This document shows positions 12,384-22,737 of a DNA stretch of 64,000 nt, in pieces; the first letter of the stretch is position 1, and every line of letters begins with the position of its first letter. The notes beneath the pieces are model-generated. The model saw only the letters and a list, made by a program, of their open reading frames with translations. It did not search any database and was not told the DNA's origin. The position numbers were made by a program, and so were the translations under genes. The stretch covers positions 4,886,501-4,950,500 of the forward strand of contig JAWRVZ010000024.1 of the NCBI GenBank assembly GCA_037043235.1, in the 5' to 3' direction. Source of the DNA: Rhodeus uyekii (Eukaryota > Chordata > Actinopteri > Cypriniformes > Acheilognathidae).

Positions 12384-12612
12384 ATGAAAGAATGGTTGGG
12401 AGGGAGCATGAAGAATCATTTTCACACATTAATTGGCAAGTGTTTGGGATGTGCTGGAGGAGACTTTACACAGTGCTGGACTCTTGCATTGACAATACAA
12501 GATCTTGACCAAATAATTATTGATGTGAATAAATGTTGTGACATTATGAAACTGAAGGAGCCTATTCATGTGTGAAAATGATTCCTCGTGCTCCTCCCAA
12601 CCAACAAACTTT
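12384..12612 (+). pseudogene. Tc1-like transposase relic, with inverted partial copy
   Basis: Read with small frame changes on the plus strand, 12409-12442 encodes EHEESFSHINW. It is followed after a deletion by GGGATGTGCTGGAGGAG (WDVLEE) and by sequence matching the C-terminal end of fish Tc1-family DDE transposases, in which this block normally leads into the PDLNPIEN-type motif. That motif is missing here. On the minus strand, 12556-12612 encodes EHEESFSHMNR, the same protein segment in inverted orientation. Tc1 transposases cut and paste DNA at TA sites using a DDE/D triad. The relic is far too short and broken to work. A longer plus-strand open frame (12384-12575) is in the wrong frame and is an artefact. 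Confidence 0.7.
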
Positions 12613-12845
12613 CACATTTTGAGTCTGTTGAATCTTGACATTGTCATCCTGGAATATGACCATGATGTGTCTTCATACATGGTTGTTTAAGAAATGAAAA
12701 ACTACGCACTCCATCAAATAGGGTTAGAAGAACTTTTGCCAAACATGCTAGAAACATAATAATCACTGCAATAGTGATCCAATTACAGACGTTATTCTAT
12801 TTTAATCCAAACTGTGACATTTTTTTATTTTGGCTGGACAGTGTA
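12613..12845 (+). mobile_element. Right end of Tc1-like element
   Basis: Sequence from CATCCTGGAATATGACC to TTTTGGCTGGACAGTG followed by TA matches the terminal part of the fish Tc1 family to which the 12384 relic belongs. On the minus strand the end reads CACTGTCCAGCC next to a TA, as expected for this superfamily. The left terminal repeat is absent, so the copy is truncated. Confidence 0.6.
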
Positions 12846-13937
12846 TATAAATGCTGTGATAGCAAACAACCCTGAAATGGATAGAAGATAGGAGATAGGT
12901 CACAATAGTAAAAATAAAATCCTTTGGAGATAGACAGGTTAACAGCCTAGTTTGGCCACATTTTGATATATTGTGCTGGTGGGAGGGAAATCAGGAGTGA
13001 AGAAACTCCCCCTGCAGTGGATCTATGTGGGACTCTCAAGGCGCAGTCATGCCTGAGAGACCTCAGAGCAGAGACAAACATTAGTCACATCCCTGAACGA
13101 ACGCTAATCGAATATAAGCTGTCACAGAACTACCTACACAGCAGAAACAGAGTAGAAAATGCCAGAGAAGGATATAATGGTCTATCTTTTTTTCTAAACA
13201 AGACATGACATCATATCACATCCATCCATGGGGTCATGAACTTCTGTACACGTGTATCATGATGGGACCATTGTCTAATGAGATGCATATGTGTGTATAT
13301 GTAGAGTAAAATCTACCTAACTGAGTTAAATAAAATTAACCAACAAAATAAGTACCTTTAACTTGGCCAGTTAAAGTTGGGTAATTTCTATTTAGTTGAA
13401 GTTATCTGTGCAATACTCTGTTTCAAGTACATTTTACTCAAACAATATTACACTGTACGAAGCCATGCGTTTAAAGTGTTAGCTTTAGTTAGTACATCTA
13501 AGTAAATACTACAGTATAGATTGTGTATACGGCATAGTTCAGTTCAGACAGTTTCATTAGATCATTTTTTTTTAATATGAATGTCACTTAGAAAATGAAT
13601 TCCAGAAGTCACAAAACAGTTTAAAAGTCAATGATAAAATAGTGTGAAAACAGAGGAAAATGCAACCTTATTAATTATGCATGCACCAGATGGGAACAAT
13701 AGTATCAGGAAATTGAGTAGGTTTTACTTCATTTTATAAGATTGATGTTTGCGCTTTAATATCTACAAGCTTTTCTTTTCTATCGTATTTACTTAACCAC
13801 AATATCTTCTTTTGTGGGTGTAAATGAATCAAAGGCCAATTCACACCAACAGACAAATTACACACCGACGAAGTGCTGTTGCCGTCTGTCCCTGCGATGT
13901 GAATCGACTTTTAGGAACTTTCTGTGAATGTTTTAAA
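12846..13937. other. Gene-free stretch
   Basis: Short open frames only. 13288-13560 has the AT-rich, TTAACT/AAGTAC-repeating look of a decayed dispersed repeat. 13840-13920 (CCAATTCACACCAACAGAC) resembles the end of a common fish DNA repeat. No coding sequence was recognised. Confidence 0.4.
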
Positions 13938-14037
13938 GCAATGGCACTTGCAACACCAAAGTCATGGGTTCGACTCCAATGATTTGAATATTAACGTGTG
14001 CTTTCAATGCAACGTACGTTTTTTTGGTATAAATGCA
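13938..14037 (+). mobile_element. Decayed tRNA-derived SINE, copy 4
   Basis: TTGCAACACCAAAGTCATGG followed by a B-box-like GGTTCGACTCC, then TTGAATATTAACGTG and CAATGCAACGTACG, tracks the SINE order in copies 1-3. The A box is lost and the GGATAAAAGCGTC tail is degraded to TGGTATAAATGC. It is older than the others. Confidence 0.6.
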
Positions 14038-15459
14038 AAATCTAAAATGAAATCTAACAGACTTAATAAAACATCAACAGCAGGGAAATAGTTGATGAAA
14101 GACCCATATGCAAAGTAGGTGAATAGGTTGTTTACCACAGTTACAGCTAAAATTCAACAGCACAGTAAACAACACAGTTGTGATATGTTATTCAGAGGTT
14201 GCGCACACACAGACCCTCATCCATTGCCATTACAACCGGCGCACAGTTTCCCCCTAACATTCTGCTCCAATATTCAGCGAATGAATTATAACACAGGGAC
14301 TTTCATTTCACATATCTCAATTGAATTAATGTGCTTCTGCCTGGAGGATCATTAGCATCATCCTGGAGGCCTTCCTCGGTACAGTGGACTAACCCTCATT
14401 TACACTTTCATTGTGACTGAAATGCAGGTAAAATTGCGACATTTATCCGCCTCTGTTCCTTGTGACCCTGAGTAATTTCCTCTTTGTAAGACTAATTCCA
14501 GGGGCCTTGGGGTACTATGAGACTTTCACCTCAGAAATTGTTCCTTGTGATGAATTGTGTTGTTTTGCAAGTTGGTAAGAACAACCAAGCAATGAACTCT
14601 GTCATTCTGCTTTGTGACAAGATTTCTGCATGCTCTACTTCTGGCTGCCAGCAGCTGTCATTTTGGATGGGAGTTTGATAACTGCCCCTTCTTTAGATAG
14701 TGTAGAGATTAGTGTAGGGATTATTGCTTTCAAATCCCAAATGCGTGAAACATTCCTCGGCGTATCAGACTGCATTTTGTTAAAATAACTTTACGGTTTT
14801 TGTACCTTTAATGGGATCAGATAATGATAGGGAGAAGAGGGTGATGGGATTTACCTTTACTTGGAACATTTAACAGACATTTTTATTTAAAGTTGCAAAA
14901 AATAAAGCAACAACGCCTTTCACGTCGAAGCCAGTAGCTGCCAAACCAAGCAGTTTTTTAAGCTGATGGCATTCATATTAAGAGCTTTGTGGGTTTGGTT
15001 TGTTTTATATTGAATGTCACTGTGAAGCATACTCATTTCTCTACCTACTTTTTACACTCATTCAATGAAAAGCTCTTAAAGAAGTGTTAATTCAGAGCTC
15101 AGTTCCTGAGCATCAATATAACTGTCATGAGCAGGGCTCTCATCCAGCCCAGAATGATCACACTCCAGTCTGAAGTATCTCTCAGTATGACAGCGGGGAA
15201 TCTTTAACCTCCAGCCTCAACTCTCTCGTGCAGTCTGTCAGCCGCTTCAGGTGTTGAAGTGTGATCGCCTCGAGGTATCGAGATAAACAAACATACAGTT
15301 CACGTAATAGGCTCATACTCAGAACTAGATTACCTACTTCTGACAGTTTGTTTCATATAGGGTAGCCTATAATTCCCACACTCCAAGAAAAGTCCATAAA
15401 TAATTTTTTGCCAGGACATTGCATGTGTTGAATTTCTATGTTTTGTGCATGCGTGCATA
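14038..15459. other. Gene-free, low-repeat stretch
   Basis: No recognisable mobile element and no protein homology. The longest open frame (14119-14355) is unremarkable. Confidence 0.4.
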
Positions 15460-16291
15460 TACAGTGGAATACGGTTATGTCGACGGCCTCGGGGGTTGCA
15501 AAAAAGCGGCGCGATAACCGATTATCGAGATAACCAACAGCCAATATGCCGATTTATTTGATGAAGCGATCCGCATGCTATAAAAATGTACATACACTGT
15601 ATATGTTTGCTAACAATAAAAGGCATATGTGCACCAACTAACAGCAGAGATTTACCAGTATACAATAAAAACACCTTCCATTCTCCATACAAACCTTTAA
15701 TTATATTCTCCAACATTGCAAACACAATGATCGCTCACAGCGTAAACAGACATGACATATTTGTGAGGTCATCACGCTGTACTAGATTGCATACTTTCTT
15801 GTTCAGCCTGTCTATTGTGCTTTCTCAACAAATTTGGCTTCGTCCCGTCTTTTAATAACCGGGTTCTTCAATCCGACCAATGAGTATGAGGCTTAAATAA
15901 ACACACACTCACACCTGCTTTTGTTCTGACGCGTGCTCTGCTCAGCGCATAAGAACGATATGTGCTTTCACTTCAGAGAGTGCTGCGCGGCGCTTTGTGA
16001 AAAGCGTCATTGAAAGAGCGCTGTGCAACGCAAACTCAGCGCATGCGCAGTGAACTAGGTACGCTCATTAGTCACAAGATAACCATGTGAAGTGACGAAT
16101 TTGCCCCTCTTTTGTGCTCAAGATATTAGGGTTCAGCGACATAAAAGAATCAACATTACCGAAAAGAAAATGCTAAGACAAATAGGGAGTTCAAAAACTG
16201 AACTTCAAAACTGAAATTCTGAACTTCAAAAACGTCGACATAATAAGATTGGCGAGTTAACCGTAAGTCGAGATAAGTGAACTCCAATGTA
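15460..16291. mobile_element. pogo/Tigger-like element A
   Basis: The element spans 15462-16289 with TA on both sides. The left end is CAGTGGAATACGGTTATG and then TCGAC; the right end read on the minus strand is CATTGGAGTTCACTTATC and then TCGAC. They match at about 17 of 23 positions. Subterminal repeats of CGATAACC and CGAGATAA occur near both ends. TA duplication plus CAGT-type ends point to the Tc1/mariner group, and the 'cgagata' style resembles pogo/Tigger. No transposase frame remains. Confidence 0.75.
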
Positions 16292-16499
16292 TTTAAAGAT
16301 TTTTTAGAATTTCTTTGTGCTTAAATTCTGTAGTTTTGTACCTGGAAGTCTGAATTATTTTTGACTGGAGGATGTTTGGATAGCACTTCAAAATACAGGT
16401 GCACTGTTATGAATTTATTCATTGCTAGCTAGTGCATAGATAATCATGAGCTAATGTATGTTATTTTAATGTCTTAAAAAACTAAACAATCAATTAGTA

Positions 16500-16787
16500 A
16501 TTACCACATCAGCAACTAATAAAGAATCTGAGTAATTAATTCATCTGTTAATTATCACAATGGGTCAAAGCCATGTTCCAATACTCTTGTTTCATTTAAT
16601 CATTAGCTAATGATTTGCAAAAGTATGATTATGTTATGACTTTACTTGTGGCGCACGACTATTAATTATGTTATTATGACTATTGATAATTAATACATTG
16701 TGACATTTAATTAATACAAATTCATATATGGCTTAATCTAGTAATCAGATGAATAGACTCTTTATTAGTTGCTGATGCAGTTACCAA
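16500..16787. repeat. Hairpin with approximately 45-bp arms
   Basis: CATCAGCAACTAATAAAG at about 16507 reappears as its complement CTTTATTAGTTGCTGATG at about 16760-16777. The arms extend through CTGAGTAATTAATTCATCTG on the left and CAGATGAATAGACTC on the right. The loop is about 190 bp and very AT-rich. It could be a non-autonomous DNA transposon with eroded ends. Confidence 0.7.
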
Positions 16788-16799
16788 TGCTTGTACCGG

Positions 16800-17640
16800 T
16801 ACTGAAAAGGTTTTGATTGCTTATGCATATTTCAATGTTTCTTGGAAAGTTTCTAATCAAATATTTCCAAGGGCAAATCAGGCATCTGCCTCACTATATA
16901 AGGCATATTTACCCTCTATTCAGCACTTCTTAACTTATCATATTCTGACATGTGGGAAAATGTCTCTCCAAGACTCATAATTAGAGAGCGTTTGCATTTC
17001 AATCACTTCCACTATATTCCCAGTCAAGTCGTATGTCAACATCATTAATAGGGTTGATGCTGTAGAATTTATTTTTTTAAGCATTAATATTTCTAAAAAT
17101 AATTATTACCCTGACCTTTGCATGACTTAGCTTCGTGCTACATATGGAACAAACTGAAACGTATATGAGCAAATCCAAACAACAGCTCATATAAAATAAC
17201 TCAGATCGCACATAAACACTGGAGAAAGCACTGACAGCAACTCGCCATAACACAGCTAATTTAGAATGGCTGTCAGTGGAGAAAGAGGGTTTTTGCAGGC
17301 AGACTGTGAAGTTACAGCATATACCGGAAACGGCTAACAAGGTCATGCTAACTGGCCAAACCTTGACCTTTTGATAAAACTGAATATTTTTAAATTCATC
17401 CATCTTTAATCCTTATAGATCCATCCAGATTTTAAATACATCTTGAGTGTCCATATAGGACCTTCACATTATTGCTCTCTGGTATCCGTGTTGCCAAAAT
17501 ATTAAGAGAATAGTTTTGTTTTAGTATAACTTTCTTTAGCATAATCCATTTTTACTGAGGTGAAAACCTCCTGTCTTCCATTACATCATGTGCATGCGCA
17601 CGAGTGTGTTACCGCTGAGCTATCAGATATGCAACCCCAC
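16800..17640. other. Gene-free stretch
   Basis: A minus-strand open frame of 108 codons (17077-17403) has no recognisable domain, and its cysteine-rich, low-complexity composition looks like chance. Nothing else was identified. Confidence 0.4.
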
Positions 17641-17652
17641 GGCTTTCGATGC

Positions 17653-17786
17653 TGAGATGAAAGCCGCTTGAGTGGCATGTAGTGGTGTGATTGGAGACTA
17701 GGGGTTTGATCTTGAAAGGAGGTACCAGTAATGCATTCAGTAGATGTGAAGCCTCCAGAGAGACCGTTCAAAGCAGCAGGGATTAT
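17653..17786 (+). repeat. Dispersed repeat pair, copy 1 (possible second SINE)
   Basis: From GAGATGAAAG to AGCAGCAGGGATTA this copy is collinear with 55130-55261. Shared blocks include GGGGTTTGAT, TTGAAAG, TAGATGT and CTCCAGAGAGA, roughly three quarters identical by eye. The part TGGCATGTAGTGG followed 20-odd bases later by GGTTTGATCTTG resembles a worn tRNA A box and B box, so a second tRNA-derived SINE family is possible. Confidence 0.6.
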
Positions 17787-18459
17787 ATATCCACTGAAAA
17801 AGCCCTATTGTAAAATGACACAGCCCACTCAGTATGGGACGGCTTAGTGTAATGGTGCATATCTAGAAAAGGTCACATTGTTAGAACCATGAATTATCCA
17901 CAGCTGTTCTCTCTTATTGTGTGCATACATATTCCACCCTGTCTACCCTGTCGGACTCAGTCAGATTTTCCTGTCCCTCTGGTGTACGTGAAGCGAGATG
18001 AGCTTGCTATCCGTGGCAAGTGTCACCATCCATCTCCTTAATGGTTTCATGAGCAAACCTCGCGCCTAGAGTAGTCCAGTCACACTGCAGGTTAAAGTGT
18101 GGGCAGGAGACTTCGTAACCTTATGTTCAACAAAAGCCTCTAATGTAGTAAAGGCTTCCTTTACACAGCTTGATTGCAGCCTTGAAAATATGTGTGTAAA
18201 TGTGTGAGGAAAAATGTGCTTACTGTGTGCGAGTGGGCATTTGTTGTTGCAGTCTTTACGGAGGCTTGGTTTTCCACACTCCATTAGGCTTTTTCATCTG
18301 CATTCTTGGCTTTAATGACCAACATATCAAGGTTTGGCTGGCTAGCAATAGGGCAGTTAGCCCATTTTGGTGGATGGCATAACTATACAATTATGGAAGT
18401 AAAATCTGTTCAAAAGTAGTTTCATTTTGCAAATTATTAAATTTTCTGTAAATAAAAAA

Positions 18460-18485
18460 AATATATATATATATATATATATATA
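18460..18485. repeat. (AT)n microsatellite
   Basis: An uninterrupted AT dinucleotide run after an A tract is directly visible. Confidence 0.95.
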
Positions 18486-18658
18486 GTGTATACTTTTTAT
18501 TGCATTGCAGTAGTTGTGCTCTTGTTTGCTATTATTTTATTTGTTCTTATTTTATTACTGACTTTTAACTAGTATTTTATGAAAATGAAACTTTGCATTA
18601 AAGGAAAGTAGATATTTGTTTGAATGCTGTCAATTATAGTTCTTAGTAAGAAAATCGA

Positions 18659-19298
18659 TACAGCAATACCTTGAGTTACGAGCATAATCCGTTCCAGGAC
18701 TGAGCTCGTAACTCAAATCATTTTTCCCATAAGAAATAACAGGGGGGAAAATTAATGTGTTCTGGTCCTCCAAAAAACCTCCCCTGTTAGTGCTAATAAC
18801 AATGGAAAAAACATGTTTTTAATTGCTATAGAGACATACACACACATATATAAGGATTCCTGTGGTATAAAATAAAAGGTGGATTTAATTATGAGTTCTT
18901 ACCTCCGAGACAGACGATACAGTAGCGGCATGTGCGGAGGAGGAGGAGGGAGGGATAACATAGATAATGCAAACACAATACAGCAGTGTAGTGTTTCTTC
19001 CTGTGTAGTGCATTGAATAGACTACACACACAATAATGTTTTTTTCCAAACCTCATATTTATTATTATTGAACACTCATAACTTGTGCTGCTCACAGCTT
19101 AATACTCGTGAATCACTCGTCGCCCCCGGTAACCTCCCGCTGTAAAACCAAGGTGATCCTCTAGTGGAGATCATTTGCAATTACCCCATAAATTAATAGT
19201 GCTCAAACACCTCTCTAAGCTGCTCGTATCTCTAATATTTACTCGTATCTCAAAGCAAAAAATTACTGTATTCGCTCGTAAACCGAGGTATTACTGTA
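18659..19298. mobile_element. pogo/Tigger-like element B, both ends present
   Basis: The element spans 18661-19296 and is flanked by TA. The left end is CAGCAATACCTTGAGTTACG; the right end on the minus strand is CAGTAATACCTCGGTTTACG. Subterminal CTCGTAACTC and CTCGTATCTC words recur. The 636-bp copy has no transposase frame. A related left end occurs at 35392. The ends fit fish Tigger-type mariner elements. Confidence 0.82.
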
Positions 19299-19374
19299 CT
19301 TGTATCCTATTTCTATTATAATTTCTTCTTTGTATTCTTTGTAAAGGTTTTTTTATTTTTTTTAATTTATTTAT

Positions 19375-19497
19375 TTTTTTAGTTTTTATAACTGTTAATT
19401 TGCACTGTCCATGGAGCGGACCTGTTTACATTTCACTGCCGGTTGTGTATCCTGTATATAACTGTGTATGTGACAAATAAAACTCTTGAATCTTGAT
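19375..19497 (+). mobile_element. LINE 3'-end fragment
   Basis: TGCACTGTCCATGGAGCGGAC and GACAAATAAAACTCTTGAATC are typical of a teleost non-LTR retrotransposon 3' untranslated end that terminates in short CTTGAAT repeats. No coding part accompanies it, as expected for an extremely 5'-truncated insertion. The clade is not assigned. Confidence 0.55.
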
Positions 19498-19499
19498 AA

Positions 19500-20862
19500 G
19501 ATAAACACTCATTGATTCATGCACATCTTTGAATCATTCCCTCAACTAATTTGTTTAAACACTGATTTATTTTCAGGACTGTGTGTGTTGTTTGGAAATG
19601 TGCAAAAATATGTTCTTCTCTGACTACATTTGGTATTAATTTTGTTAGTGGAGAAAAAAAAGTAAACATTATATATATTATATTACATACAAGAGATATA
19701 TATATATATATTATATCACACTCGCAGTATGCTGGCATTTTGGAATATATAAATAGTAAACTGTACATCGGCAGTATCTTGACATAAGTATCTTGGTGAA
19801 AGCAGTAGGTCATCCTACTGTTTTCTAATTATGAGAGCAAATAACTCATTTTTTGTACTGCTTTTAGCACTTTTTTAGTATGGAAGTAGGCATATACTGA
19901 TGTATAGATAAGTGCCCATAAGCAACGAAATGAAAATATGTGTGAAAGCTTGGAAATGGAAAGCTTTCTCCAGATATTACACACCTCCTTTCCAATGACC
20001 ATCACATGCAACAAACATACACCAGTCAAGCCCTGTTAATGTCAACTCCCCCAGAACTCAAGACAAGGCTGATAGGAGATATCCCTGAGGAAGCACACAG
20101 TTATACTGCTCACACATTAAACTTTTATGAAATGTTAAACATAACCCAACAGCTTTGTGACAATCAAATGGTAGATTGATTTCCCTTTCAGATTCAAACC
20201 TCAGAAGGTGACAACCTTGTTGGGTTTATGAAATGTTCATGTAGAGGCCACTCTGAGTCTCTCATTTATTATCTATGCGCTCTTCACTACAGATCACTTT
20301 ATTACTAGAAGCATGCAAGGACTCCAGAGGCCAGAGGAAAACCACAGAGATCTCTTCATGGGGTAACCCCTACCTTCCAGTCTATCAGTTCACGCTCTAA
20401 CATATAAGCAGGTTAGACTGATATATGCATGTGAATATTTTTTAGCTTGTACAATTACTATAATGGCACTAGTATAATTTATAAAATGGCTTTTTAAAGA
20501 TGCAAAAGTGATAATGGACATTTAAAAGCATAAAGTGCCATTTTAAATATTCAGAATCTAGCAAAGTGTGAAACCATGTGTCAAACGTTCTCAGGGCAAC
20601 AGGGTCCCCGAGTGTTAAATATAGTTTAGCTTTAAAATGGCTTCAGCCTCAATGAACTAGATTCCAAAGGATACTCCTATTTGCTTGGTAATTAGATGCA
20701 TGTTTCTCATAGTGGAAGACATGGCTGGAAGCAGGGATGCATTCTACAAAATCAAGTGGCTTGACATTTCAGAAAGTGTGAGGTGAAGTCAATACAAGAG
20801 CCTCAGGTCTAAATCAAGCCTCCACTTGTGTTGCACTTCTCCTGAAGAGCTGTAAGCAAAAT
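19500..20862. other. Gene-free stretch
   Basis: Only chance-like frames. A short TATATA run lies at about 19694-19714. No recognised element. Confidence 0.4.
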
Positions 20863-21802
20863 TAAAGGGGATTTATTATGCCCCTTTTTACATAATTGTA
20901 TATAAATCTCAGGTGTCCTCAGAATATGTCTGTGAAGTTTCAGCTCAAAATACCTCACAGATCATGCTGTAAATGCATATTTATGAGTGGCAGGAGGAAA
21001 ATGCTGTTTTCGTGCATGTATCTTTAAATGCAAATGAGCTGCTGCTCTCCCCGCCCCTTTCCAGAAGAGGGCAGAGCCTTTGCAGCTCACGCCTCAGATG
21101 CTCTGCCAAAAACTAAAACATCTGTTTGGTTTTGATCATCGTCTCTATCGCGATCATGCTCACGTGACATTGCAGTTTTGAAAGTTTATGAAAGTTTATC
21201 ATCTGTTTATCATCCTTTTTAAAGCCATATCAGTCTAAACTTCTGTTTTCTGAGCGCAAACATCGCACAGTGCGCACAGAAAGTTCTCTTTCATGTCTTA
21301 TTGCTCTTACAATGTCAAATACACACAAGGTTATGTCAAAAACACACAAACACAGTCGGTTATGTCTGTGAATGTAAACTGCAGGGAAAGAAATCAGCAT
21401 AATATACACTAACTACTGCTATATTTGCTGTTAATTTGAATCAAACAACAAAAGAAAAACAGAAAATCACTCACTGCTCTCGACTGACTAACTTTAGTAG
21501 CTTTAATAAGAATACATTTCTGACTTGAATATGGTTGATAAATGCTCTGGCGAGGAAATTAACGTGTTCAGCTCACTCAGGGCGGAGTCTGTGCTAATAG
21601 GGCGGAGTCTTTGAGCAGTTGTGGGCGGGGCCTAATCATATGTGACATCACAAATGCTAGAATCTACAAACGGCCTGTTCTGAGACGCTGTTTATTTAAG
21701 ATTATAGAGGAGTGGTTAGATTTTTACCATTATAGGGTGGTTGTGCATAGACTACCGACACCATTAAACACCATTTAAAAGTGAATTTTGCATAATGGAC
21801 TG
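20863..21802. mobile_element. MITE-like fish DNA element, worn ends
   Basis: It starts TTAAAGGGGATTTATTATGC. The right side, on the minus strand, reads CAGTCCATTATGCAAAATTC, sharing the ATTATGC core in inverted orientation. Inside are GGGCGGAGTCT repeated twice (about 21581 and 21600) and TGTGACATCACAAATG near the right end. These features are common in a high-copy teleost non-autonomous DNA element. The target duplication is not recoverable and no coding sequence is present. Confidence 0.55.
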
Positions 21803-22489
21803 TTTGCATAAATTGATACTGTAATTACAGAATTACTGTCACACAATAGCAATTTTGCATTGGATTTAGATGCTTATGTCACAGTATTGTGATTAGAGTG
21901 ATGTATGCAGTACTCCTTTTATGTTTAGGGTTGCAGTTTATTTTGTTCCCCTTTAAATATTCTGTTGATGTTGCACCTACATGTCAACTAGTAGACTGGT
22001 AGGGTTAGTAGAATAAGTTTATGTACTTGTAAAGTTACTTGTAAAATGTCTCTTGAAGCATCAAAATAGTGTTAGCACTTACTTTAATGACTGGTAATTA
22101 ACATGTAACTCCAACGTTACTTATAGTCAAGAGAATGCCTAAAGGGCACCATCAGAATGAAGTGTCTCTTGGTGATGTCAATTTTTTATTGTGAGGTCAA
22201 ATATATGTTTATAGGAACAATTTGTTTGTAGGTATGTGCCACAAAGTTGAAGTGTAAATTAAAATTACAGTGTTTGACTGATTGCATATTTGTTTCCTGC
22301 AATCTGTGAGGTGTCATTATGTCATTAAGTCTGGGAGGAAAATGCCAGTACCTGCACAATAACATAAAAGCTCCCCTTTCTATAATTATACCTTACGCAA
22401 AAAAATCAGCCAAGACTTATTATTGGTTCTAATTAACCTTGTGAATATTAGTTTGTTTGTTTCAGTTTAAACGCCTACAATCTCTGTCT

Positions 22490-22580
22490 CTCCTTTCTGT
22501 CTCAATTTCAATTTCAATTTAGAGCGCTTGTTATTGGCATGATAAAAACTGTACATTAGTCTTGTATTAAACAAAAATAA
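22490..22580 (+). repeat. Fragment of a common teleost repeat
   Basis: CAATTTCAATTTCAATTTAG followed by AGCGCTTGTTATTGGCATGA resembles the end of a widespread fish repeat in which a (TTCAATT)n run precedes 'GCTTTATTGGCATGA'. It sits directly upstream of SINE copy 3. The assignment is from memory of the motif only. Confidence 0.4.
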
Positions 22581-22596
22581 AATAATATTAGGGTTT

Positions 22597-22737
22597 TCTG
22601 TAGCGCAAATAGTAGTGTGGCGCTTATAACCCATCATGGGTTCGATTCCCGGGGAATGCAACAACTGATTAGAATATTAATGTGTACCTTGAATGCAATG
22701 TTAGTCGCTTTGGATAAGAGCGTCTGCCAAATGCATA
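22597..22737 (+). mobile_element. tRNA-derived SINE, copy 3
   Basis: A diverged A box (TAGCGCAAATAGTAGTGTGG), an intact B box GGGTTCGATTCC, and the shared body CTTGAATGCAATGTTAGTCG and TTTGGATAAGAGCGTCTG ending AAATGCATAT. It has the same orientation and architecture as the copies at 5725 and 6987. Confidence 0.88.

Noticed and set aside
17077..17403. Cys-rich 108-codon minus-strand frame
   Set aside because: Cysteine spacing does not fit a known zinc finger or secreted peptide, and no signal peptide or splice context is evident.
17600..17640. tRNA-like A box on the minus strand (TAGCTCAGCGGTAACAC)
   Set aside because: No matching B box lies downstream on that strand, so no SINE or tRNA call was made.
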